Assembly (NCBI RefSeq): GCF_030463535.1
Contig: NC_132893.1
Location: 36,383,337-36,447,336 of the forward strand
Reading direction: 5' to 3'
Length of the DNA: 64,000 nucleotides
Origin: Salminus brasiliensis
Lineage: Eukaryota; Chordata; Actinopteri; Characiformes; Bryconidae
The translations under genes were made by a program, and so were the position numbers. The notes below the pieces were generated by a model, which saw only the letters and a program-made list of their open reading frames with translations, made no database searches and was not told where the DNA came from. Positions within the stretch are counted from its first letter, which is position 1. Each line of letters opens with the position of its first letter. This document shows positions 23,201 through 33,700 of this stretch, in pieces.

Positions 23201-23870
23201 GGCTGGCCTACAGGAGAGACCCATCACACAGAGCCATTTATCACACCCTCACCTTTAACTGAGCTCTACATCACAACGCTGCCCCAGTTTCATACGAGAC
23301 TACTTCACTGCACTTCAGCGATCAGCACGGTTTAACCCTGTAGCTTCTGCTGTTCTGGATGATCGTGTTAATCCAGCTTTTTCTGATCAGTTCTTTTATT
23401 TTCTAGAGAGCCGGAATACTGCAAATACAACAGGAAATACACACATCAGGTCAGAAAAGAAAAAGAAAGTTAAGTAGTGCATGTAACTCATTTTCTCCTT
23501 TTCTAAAATTAGATGAACTTTATTAATTAATATTTATTAAATTCATCTTCTGCACGTGGAATAAAAATATAAATTTCAAACAGTATAGTAACAGTGTGCA
23601 TATTAGAGCAGTAAACAGAAGTTACAGTGTTAACTGAATAAATAAAGAAGTATTAAGTATTAAGTATTAAGTATTATTGCTGAAGATTAAAACTCTGTAA
23701 GGGGGGGGGGGGGTAGCTGGATCTGGATCTGTTTATATAACAGCAGATATATAAACTACACTAAAAACGTCCTATAAAGCCAACCTGAGTTTAAGAAAGG
23801 AGTGATATATAATATGAGATAAATAATAATATAATAAGATATTAATAAAGCCTGTTATCATTAATATCAG
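23201..23870 (-). other. Probable 5' UTR intron of brf2
   Basis: Lies between the acceptor near the start codon (23208-23209) and a good donor (GTGAGT, 23975-23970) in the CpG-rich block. AT-rich and without exon; includes a poly-G run (23701-23713) and a short 'aagtatt' repeat. Confidence 0.45.
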
Positions 23871-24180
23871 CAGCGCGGGACTTCCGCTTCAGCTGCACAG
23901 TCAGAGACACGAGCAGCATTAGCTAAGGAGCGCGCGGCCTCCTAAACTACTAAACTCTGCAGCTCCGTAACTCACAATCCGGACAGGACGGAGAGGAGAG
24001 AGCGGTCAGACCTGCAGCAGATGGTCAGTTGAGAGGGGGAACCCAAAACCCCGAAAAGACCAAAAACACCGACCAGAACCCGCTCAGACCTTCGCGCTGC
24101 GTTTGTTTACATGCTCGCGCGCTCCGGGGGGAAACGAAAGACGGCGTAGCATTGGTTCCGCACTGAGGCCGAGCAGGAAA
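23870..24180 (-). promoter_or_regulatory. brf2 promoter and non-coding first exon
   Basis: The only CpG-dense block for kilobases around ('gctcgcgcgctccgg', 'gagcgcgcggcc'). It contains a CCAAT box reading toward brf2 (complement at 24151-24155), downstream GC-rich sequence, and a donor GTGAGT ending a putative non-coding exon at 23976. No TATA box is seen, which fits a housekeeping Pol III factor gene. Confidence 0.5.
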
Positions 24181-24339
24181 TCTAATAATCTAATAATTTA
24201 ATAATTTAATAATTCTCATCAAATAAATCAGAATAAACTCACTGACATTTTTATTATTTTTAAGTGTGCCTTAATATTCAGTGTGGTCTGCAGGACAATC
24301 TTAGAGTCCCAGTTCTAAAAAAGTGTCTAAAAAGGAGGT

Positions 24340-25110
24340 TTAATGAACTGCAGGTGAGTGGAAGCAGAAGGTAAGTGTTTCTAATAAAGTGGCCAGTCAG
24401 TGGAAGCACAAGGTAGGTGTTTCTAATAAAGTGGCCAATGAGTGAATGCACAAGCCAGGTGTTTCTAATAAAGTGGCCAGTCAGTGGAAGCACAAGGTAG
24501 GTGTTTCTAATAAAGTGGCCAATGAGTGAATGCACAAGCCAGGTGTTTCTAATAAAGTGGCCAGTCAGTGGAAGCACAGGGTGGGTGTTTCTAATAAAGA
24601 GGCCAGTGAGTGGAAGCACAAGGTTGGGGTTTCTAATAAAGTGGCCAGTGAGCGGAAGGTAAAGGTAGGGGTTTCTAATAAAGTGGCCAGTGAGTGGAAG
24701 CAGAAGGTAAGTGTTTCTAATAAAGTGGCCAGTGAGCGGAAGGTAAAGGTAGGGGTTTCTAATAAAGTGGCCAGTGAGTGGAAGCACGAGGTAGGGGTTT
24801 CTAATAAAGTGGCCAGTGAGTGGAAGCACAAGGTTGGGGTTTCTAATAAAGTGGCCAGTGAGTGGAAGGTAAAGGTAGGGTTTTCTAATAAAGTGGCCAG
24901 TGAGCGGAAGCACAAGGTAGGGGTTTCTAATAAAGTGGCCAGTGAGTGGAAGCAGAAGGTAAGTGTTTCTAATAAAGTGGCCAGTGAGCGGAAGGTAAAG
25001 GTAGGGGTTTCTAATAAAGTGGCCAGTGAGCGGAAGGTAAAGGTTTCTAATAAAGTGGCCAGTGAGCGGAAGGTAAAGGTAGGGGTTTCTAATAAAGTGC
25101 CTCTAATAAA
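24340..25110. repeat. 42-bp minisatellite between brf2 and rab11fip1
   Basis: About 18 copies of a 42-bp unit with core 'tttctaataaagtggccagt' plus 'gagtggaagcacaaggtaggg'. Shortened units lie near 25040. Because 42 is divisible by three, long open frames of 14-residue repeats appear on both strands; they are artefacts. A single copy of the core at 50592-50611 suggests it grew from a dispersed element. Confidence 0.95.
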
Positions 25111-25141
25111 CCTCCTGCAGACAGTGGTGTGATTATAGAGC

Positions 25142-25152
25142 TTTATTTTATT
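25142..25152 (-). other. Candidate rab11fip1 poly(A) signals
   Basis: Two overlapping AATAAA hexamers on the minus strand, just before the minisatellite. If used, the rab11fip1 3' UTR would be about 2.4 kb. Confidence 0.35.
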
Positions 25153-26212
25153 TGAAAGTGAAAATCAGCACAGATGAAAAGGCACAGAGTACAAAAACAA
25201 TCAGGAGCAAATATTTACAGATTAACAGAGTTCAAACAGGAAGGCAGAGGAAACGTCTCAGTGATTAAAGTGCTTCTTTGATGCTCAAAGATCATCCATA
25301 TCAGTTTAATCTCTTACAGCTCTGTAACAGAGGGATACAATATTGCACTCAACAGTACAGCACAAACACTCAGAGAGGAACTTTCCTGCATGATTATTAT
25401 ATATTTATATATATTATTATAAAAGCCTTTTCCTCTTTTGAGGAGAAGAGGAACCACCGAACAAAGCAGGTATGAATAAAACGGAAGTTCTCTGGCAGGG
25501 AACTGGACATGATGAGCGACTGTGAGGAGCGCTGAACAGGTGGAGTTACAGGAGAAGACGCTGATCAGCAGGGGTTGAGGTGTGGAAGAGCAGCTTCTTC
25601 TGAGCTACAGGCTTTCAGAGGTTATACTGCAGTGAAACACAGAGAGCTCCAGCCTGTGCTGCTGAAGGACGCTTTAGTGAAGACTAGCCTGGGGCTGGTT
25701 TCCAAAACTACAAAGCATCATTAACACTCATCACGAGCCTCGGCGGCTCACGCAGCAGCAGGGTGGGAGAACGCAGTGGTCTCCACTCTTACAGAGTAAA
25801 CAACAGCCCACAAACTACACCCTGATTAAAGCAGCAGTTCAGACTCAGATCAGACGGTCAGGATTGATCACTGATCCCAGATTTAGTCGATCAGCACAGA
25901 CATGTTTGGTATCTGCCGTGAGCTTCTTCAGTTTCTGACAGGAGATACTAGGATAACGCTTAGACCGTCACCACTCCCGTCTCTGTAAACACGCCCCCAA
26001 AATCTTCACTTACTGGCTTCAAAAATCTGTGGAAAAGATCTGATCCAGTAAACCATCACAGGTGGACCTTATTTACACATTTAATCTAGAGCTGGAGCTA
26101 CAGCTACGTCTAGAGCTGCTCCACCCTCAGACCGGAGCGCAGTGGGTGGAGTGATCCACACACTGTGCTGAGGTGAAGGTGGTTCCGGTTCCTCAGCTCT
26201 GTGGAGAGGTGA

Positions 26213-26476
26213 ATGTTTAGAGGTCCAGAAGGTAAAAATCCACCCCAGGATTTTGTTCCAACTGCCTGGTCCACTCCGGCTGCTCCAGCTTTCAGACTGG
26301 AGTGCTGTGGGCGAAGCGACAGGCAGGCAGACAGACAGGCAGGCAGACAGACAGGCAGGCAGACAGACAGGCAGGCAGGCAGACAGGCAGGCAGGCAGAC
26401 AGACAGGCAGGCAGACAGACGGAACAGAATCCTGGAAGCGGATTTTTACTTCCTGGACCTGAATTTTGGAAAAGTC
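26213..26476. mobile_element. Small fold-back MITE nested in the larger one
   Basis: The left arm 'aggtccagaaggtaaaaatc' (26220) pairs with the right arm 'gatttttacttcctggacct' (about 26440). The centre is a CAGGCAGACAGA tandem repeat. Other copies of the family lie at 30130-30240 and 33990-34110, with one arm at 10299. Confidence 0.7.
26315..26421. repeat. (CAGGCAGACAGA)n tandem repeat
   Basis: About nine 8-12 bp units of CAGG/CAGA. All six frames stay open through it, giving false open frames. It lies in the loop of the nested fold-back. Confidence 0.9.
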
Positions 26477-26665
26477 CCACCGTCTCCTAAACCACAACCA
26501 TTTACCAAACTAATGAAGATCCGGAGGAGCTCTGAGAGACACGCTGAGAGACAGACGCTTCTGGGGGCGTGTCTACAGAGATTAGTAAATTGGTGACAGT
26601 GTAAATCCAGCGTTTGTTAGCAGTGTTAGCCTAGCACAGGTCAGATACCAAACATGTCTGGGGGT

Positions 26666-27520
26666 CAAAGTGCAATCATGATACTCTAAGTGTTTGCTGA
26701 ACTGTTCCTTTAAGGTGGCAAAATATAAATGTCGCTACATGCCAAGATAACACTGCTGCGCCCAACAAAGGACTCTCCTCACTAAAATACCCCCAATAAA
26801 CCCAGCCAGCTCCGTCAGATGAGGCTAGGTGAGTTTCTTTGGCATATGTAATATTACAGAATAGTGTAAGCTGATAAGTGCAGCAGCGTTAGCTTAGCTT
26901 GTAGCACAAATGCAGCATTATTCATAACTCAGCTGATGAGCTCGTAATTCAGAGTGATCTATTTTGGTCAACGACTTGGAAACAAAGACAGGTTCTCAAA
27001 CAAAGTCCAAAGTTCAATCTTATCTGAATTTTTCGCTCCACCTTAAATGGTGCAGCAATTACATGAGGGCACCAGAGGCTAGTGTAGCTAACAAGTAATG
27101 AAAGTATGTACACCATCAATTAGCCTATTGCTACACACCTGCCCGAGGAAAGCTTCAAGTTAGCTTTAAAATTTGCTTTCCACCTTAAATGCTGCAGTGG
27201 TTCTGTTTTGGTGTTGGTCTTTTTCAGCTCATGCATCCATCCAGTAACGGAAGCTTTGCATTATTTAAGGTGGAACAGCAAATAAGAGCCAGAATGTAAG
27301 GAGGAACAGAAAACTTTACCCTTAATGGTAACCATAACCAACTTTATCTTTGGAGCATTTCTATTGGTCCATCAGCATGAACTTCTGATTCTGCAGTTGG
27401 TCTTTAATCTGGTTCTCGTTATGGAGGAAAGTGAGGAACAGCAGAACTGGAGAAGGTTCTGCATGACAGTGATGAGATGTGCGGGAACAGTGCAGAGCCT
27501 CTCAGAGCTGGAGTTAACGT
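26666..27520 (-). other. rab11fip1 3' flank / 3' UTR
   Basis: No coding exon. Most likely transcribed as rab11fip1 3' UTR if the poly(A) signals near 25.15 kb are used. Confidence 0.4.
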
Positions 27521-27734
27521 TCACATAGCCTTCTTCTGAGAGCTGAGGGACATCAGGATGCTGGGCTGCTCCTCCATGACCCGCACCAGCAGTTTGTCAA
27601 TGTACTGCTCCAGCTCCACGATCCTCAGGTCCCGCTGGGAGAGCTGCTCCTGCTGCCGGCCCAGCAGGGAGACCAGCTCCGCATGGGTCAGCTGGGAATA
27701 CGGGCCTTTAGCCACCGCCTCTGCAGCCTGAAAC

Positions 27735-27785
<51 letters not shown>

Positions 27786-30700
27786 TATATAAGATACACA
27801 ATGAGCCAGTCTGCTCAACACTGCAGTCTTTCTATAGGACCTCACTACCAGCCAATCAAAATCCATGTTAGTGAGCTCAAGAATATTACCAACCCCCCAA
27901 AACTGTTACAGCACAGTCTTGCCTGCTTATATTTACACCCCCACCATTAACTTAAACCCCACCCACTACAGAAAGCCTTTTAAGGCTTAATGCAACCGCT
28001 ACTTGCATTAAGAAGAATATAGAAGTGAGGCTAAAAAGGCTAAAGGCTAAAGGCTAACGCTAGGTCAGGCAAAGAAGGAGCAATGTTATGTGTTGAGCTG
28101 GAGCCTTCAGAGCGGCTAGATAACCGCACACCATCCCAACTGGACACAGAGATGGACCAGCGCAAACACAAACACTATCCAAAAATGAATAATTACAAAA
28201 AGGATGCTGTGTATCCACTATGGACTGACGCTTGTTAAATGACATCTGAGCGGCTTTAACCCCAAAGTCACACAATCACTATTTACAGCACCCTAAACAC
28301 TAGATTTTGGAGGAGAATTGCTCTGAGAATTTTACTGCATTCAGCAACAAGAGCATTAGTGAGGTCAGGATGTTGGAGGATGATCACCACCCCACCTCAT
28401 CATCCCCACCTCATCCCACCCAACAGTACTGGATGGAGCTCCACCACCATCATTCTTCCACTGCTCCACAGCTCAATGCTGAGAGTATGAATGCATTCAT
28501 TAGAAGGGGTGTCCACAAACATCTGGACACATACGATGTATACCTTTTCTGCTGTTTACTGGTTCTTGTGCGCTGGAGCAATGGCTTATATAAGTTATGT
28601 AAATTAGCACTGTTGAGATGAAGGGCAGGAGCAGTACCTCTGCTTTGGGCTGCACGCCGTCAGCGCCTCCAGCATCTCCAGCACCTCCAGCAGCTTTGCT
28701 GCCATTTGTTTCTCTGAGGTCCGGCTGCTTGTCTGCGGTGCTCAGGGGTTTGACGGCATGCGGCCTGCAGAGGAACAGAGAGCAGAGTGTTAGTGGACAG
28801 ACAGACACTGGAGGAAGAAGAGCTGTAGGAGGAAGAGTCCTTACATGTGTGTGTTGTTTCCCTGGATGAGGAGGTTAAAAAGGACAAAGCTAAACGAAAG
28901 GGGGAGTGTCCTTCAGGACAGATCACAGATCAGTAACACCCTGGTTACTGGGCATCAGATCAGGAACACTGGTAATTTGGTGTGTGGGTCACTTCCACAG
29001 TCAGACTGTCTAGACTGTACGACACCTGCTGAGGAGTTTGAGGACATTATTCTAATTTACCTCCGTTTAGATACATCTTCTGTTCCTTCCATGCCGTGTA
29101 GTGATGAGATGTACGGAGACTATAAAAAAAAAAAAGACCTGCAGAAGGGTTTTGTTAAAGCTTTCCAGATTTTGGATTAGGTGATATCCTGCGTCTTGTG
29201 TTTTCACTATAATCATTCCCTATTTAAGGAATTTAAACCACAAAAGTTCAGAAACTGGCAGAAGCTCTTCAACAATCACAAGACGGCTCGAGGTCGACCT
29301 GGGCAGAAAGTAATGATAACAGTCTAAACATTTAGATATTTTGGGGTAAAATGGGATTTTTGAATTCATTTCCCTGCAGAATCTAAAACATGTTTTAGCT
29401 TTGATCCAGAAAGCAAAACACAAGCCCATAGCTTTGGAACGCAGCGTTCTGCAGATATTGGGGTCTTTTTTTGTTCTAAGGACGTTTTCACACCTGTAGC
29501 TGGTTCACTCTGGTCTAAACCCCCCTGGGTTTGGTTTCACACTAAAATGTGTCAACAAACCACGTGAGAACGTTCTCTAGAGCTAGGAAGTAAATTCAGA
29601 AAGAAGGTCCTGCGCTCTGGACTAGTGCAGTTTAACGTGGAGCAGTGGCAGAGAAGGCTGCGGTTCTAATGATCTGGCCAGAGCCTGGCCAAACTGCACC
29701 TGCAGAGCTGAATAGCTCAAACTTGCACAGTGCCTCTGATAGCTGGGTCGGATCAAGGTCAGAACACGGTCTCACAACAAATCATTTCAGAGTTTGTTTG
29801 GGACCGGACTGAGTCAACCTCCTCTCAAGGGTCTCGATACGGTTGTTCTGGTCCGCATTAGAGTGCGATTACTGGGCACCAAGGAAAACGAAGTGGAGTC
29901 CTATTTAACTAAAATGGACTTAACTGGACTAAAATGTGCAGGTGTGAAAACGCTCCAACACACCTGGACCCAGAACTCAGGGGCTTGTTAATTAGTTGAG
30001 AGTTGAAGCAGGTGTGCTAAATGAGGTGCAGTACAGTGTAGAGTACCCAAAAACTGCAGCTTTGAACCTCTGCATTTGTCCTGCATCTCCGTCAGGAGTC
30101 CCTAAGTGCCCAGACACCGGTTCTAATGAGTGTAGTTCAGGTCCAGAAAGTAAAAAAAATCCTCCTTATGCTTTGCCAGGCAGATGGTATGAAATCCTGG
30201 GCAGAAACATTGACTTTATGGACATGAATTGTCCACCTTTGCCCACTGTGGACACTATGCATGCACACAATCTAAACTGCATTGGTCCCTTGAAAATCTC
30301 TGGCATGAGTTAACATGCTGCTAATGATGATCTGTCTAACAGTCTGACATCCAGTAGACGATCTTCCCAGAAGAGCAGGAGCCAATGTTGTAGTAAAGGT
30401 GTAGCAACTCCCTGTGAAAACCCTTGGTGTTGTAGTGTTAAATGAGTGCCTAGACACTTCTGGACATAACGGACCCTACAAAGTAGTGAAGACAGTGTCA
30501 GTCTACAACTTCTTTAGTCTACTCTCTCTGGTACCAACTCTACAGCAGAGGTCATCAAATCTGGGCCATGAATCCAGTTTCCAGTCTGTAAATTAAGGGA
30601 ACAGCTGATGTAACGGATTGGTCACGTAGTGTCAGACCAACCAAGGATCACAAAGTCCTGAAACGGAACCTGGATTAAATGTCCAGATCTGAAGACCCCT

Positions 30701-33700
30701 GCTCTACAGGCTGGATTGCTACCCTGATCTACAGGAGGGTCTCACCTGATTACTGAGGCAGAAGCTCCCCCTGCCCCCTTCAAGTCACCTGCACTGCTTT
30801 GAACATCAGTGGGTACCACTCTGGCCAATGGCAGAGCCCTTGACCCTAAGCCAAGGTCTGGATCTGCTGACACAGAAACTCCCACTTTCTTCATCTCAGA
30901 CTTTTCAGCAAGTGGAGTAAACGTCAAGGGGGTGGAGGTTGTGTGAGATGGGGACGTGGTGGATGCAACATCCTTATTCTTGCTTTGGCGTTCTGCTGGA
31001 AGAGAAAGCGGCTGATTTGGTGATTTAGCTGGAGGTAGCGGGGCCTGCGGCTTCTTTTTGGCAACTCCCATCAGTGCCTCACTTCCGTGGCATAGGGTGT
31101 CCAAGTTCAGAAGACTATCAGGTTTAGAGGCAAGGGATTCTGGGCACACCTCTTGAGCTGTACATGGAAGAGCACTCAACTGCAGAGATTCTGGTTCGTC
31201 CATCTTCTTCAGATGTTCTCCAACCTGTTCTTCTCCAGGGAGACCCCTCCCCTGATCCACAACAAGAACAAGTGCAGGTTTGGTATCTGTAAGAGACTTC
31301 AGGCCTTCTACGGTTCTGAAGTTTGAAGGGTTATGTAGGCTGTCTGAGTTTAGAGGAACTTTCGGCTTGTCTTCAGGGTGAGCGGGATCACCTGTTAGAC
31401 CTGAGCTTGACGATTGATCTTCAGACACTTCAGATTTCTGACCTGAGGTACATGTAGCCGGAGGTTTTGCAGGTGCTGGTCCCTTGTTGTGTCTGGCAGG
31501 CACTGGCCCACCACATGTGAAGGGATTGGTATCAGCTGGTTTCTGGGTAATCTGAGAGTCACCGTGTCCACAGTGTGAAGTCGATTGGGTCATAGCAGCC
31601 TGACCGTGGTCTGGATCGGAGTTTTGTCCTTTTCTGATCTTCATGCTCTGAATACACCAAGCCTTTAGTTGGTCTTTGGAGATAGGCGGCGCTTTGCTTA
31701 ACTGATGTCTTTCTTGACCTTCAGGGGTTGTCCTTTCTTGGCCAAGAGCTGCTGTGCATTGGTTTTCCTTATCTGGCTCTTCTGTGGTCTTCCTCAGAGA
31801 GCCAGGTGGAGCAGGTGCCGGGCGCTTCGACACTTCTTTTGAAGGGGAATGCTGTTTGGTCTCCTCCAGCAGGATTCCTCTGGCAGGTTTTGGTTTTGGC
31901 ATCTCTGGCTTGTTCTGCGGCGGTAGCGGGGCACGTTCTTTCTTAGCGGTCCTCTCAGTGCTCCTTTCAATACTGCTGAGGTTCTCAAAGCTGCCATCAA
32001 CTGAAACGTCATCATCATCATCATCATCATCCAAAAACGGGTTGGTGTTCACCACAGATGGCTGGGAAACATTCCTAGAGACGGACGCACTGAAGAAACA
32101 GGACGAGGATAAAGACAAGAAGGAGGAGCTTTAGCTAAAAAGATTCGCCAGGACATATTCTGACCATGAAGGTGAAGAACAGTGGAGACAGATCAGTATT
32201 TAACCCTCAGATGCAGCGATGGGGTTGCTGTGAGTGGTGTGGTACAACTATGACGACGTGTTTGATAGCAGAATATCAGATCAGTGACCATTAAAAATGG
32301 TTAGTAAATGAAACTGATCGTTTTACAGCACTGTTTATAGATCAGTTCTAGGTTAGATATGTACGTATGTGCAAATGGTTGGATGAGCATCCATGCATTT
32401 AAGGGTTAAGACTGCTCCTCCAACAGCTGCTACGTTTCCATCCGAAGGACATCAGGGAAGCCTACAGTGCTGAATTTACCATGTAAATAAAATTAGAGAT
32501 GGAAACACACTTTTTATATCCATCAACCAAAACTGTGTCAACTTCAGCAGGAAATGCCATCATTACATGTGTGTTTGATTCCCTGAGTCAGTTTGATGGA
32601 AAGGCAATTTTACATATTTATTACTGGTTATTTGCACAGAAAGTTGATGGAAACAACCAGAATCCTGGAAACCATTCAGTCTATGCCTAAGTACTGTAAA
32701 CCACAGGGTCCCAGAAAAGCCCCTGTCGAACCCTGTACAGTTTACAGCTTTCATAAATTCCAGCTGAACCACTGACTGGCTCAGAGCGGCTCACCAGTCT
32801 AATGCACTGCCACTACTGCCTGCCATCAGCGGCCGAGAGCCTGAGAGAGCACAACAGGCAGTGCTCTCTCCAGGAGGGTAGATGGCGCTCTCTCCCCTCA
32901 TCACTCCTTAGTGCTTCTTAAGGACCTGACACGCTCCACAGAGTGTGTCAGCTGCCCAGTGAAGGGTGGAGAGAGGCGGTGGCTGGTGTGGCATGTATGT
33001 GTTAAGCCCTTATGCTCGTTGGTAGTTCTAGGGGAAGCTACAAATGGGGGGTTGATTGGCCAGATTTAGCAAATTTGCAGAAAAAGAGGAAAACATTGAC
33101 AAACAAAATAAAAACGACGCTCAAGCAGTGACCCTCCTGCCACCCACATCCCGCCCCCCTTCCGCAAGTCAGTGTGTTTTAGGAGATATCCTGCATGAGT
33201 CAGAGAATTAGAACTGCAACATCAGCTTTTGGACACAGGCAGAGATTTCCTAAGCTTCCTGTGGGCAGACCTCAGACATAGATCACTGGGTGAGTGGAGG
33301 CTGAAGAGCTGCAGGGTTAATGACGAGGGTTAGCAGAGTCAGTGTTCAAACCAGGCAGGGGAAAGAATACCCAGGAGACGTGGGGTGGAGCGGTCTTTAT
33401 TGAGATTCGGTTAGTTAACTAGAATTAAGCGATGAGACGATCAGATCACTTAATCCCAGTGGTTACAGTTAGAGTTTGAATCATCAGAGCAGGAAGGAGA
33501 GTTCTCACTGCCCAGACCCCTCAACCCTCTGACGGGAAGTCTGTACAAACACAAATATCTGATTTAATTAAGAACAGCTTCAGCATCTTTCACACAAACC
33601 GTAATCACTCACTCAAACCGAGCCTCCGGCACCTCCGGCACGCACGGGTACGCCCGCGGAGAACTCCTGAATATTTCACTAAGGTGCCAAATATCTTCCC

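Larger units (their letters stand above)
25897..26665. mobile_element. Fold-back MITE, copy 1 (likely in rab11fip1 3' UTR)
   Basis: The left arm (25897-26000: 'agacatgtttggtatctg', 'ggagatactaggataacgc', 'gtaaacacgccccc') is matched in inverted form by the right arm (26560-26660: 'cagataccaaacatgtct', 'gttagcctagcac', 'gggggcgtgtctacagag'). Arms are about 100 bp. The family recurs at 39.8 and 52.5 kb. The loop holds a second, smaller fold-back (26213-26476). Confidence 0.7.

Noticed and set aside
24278-25132. Open frames of about 200 codons on both strands
   Set aside because: They are products of a 42-bp tandem repeat (divisible by three). The peptide is a pure 14-residue repeat on either strand.
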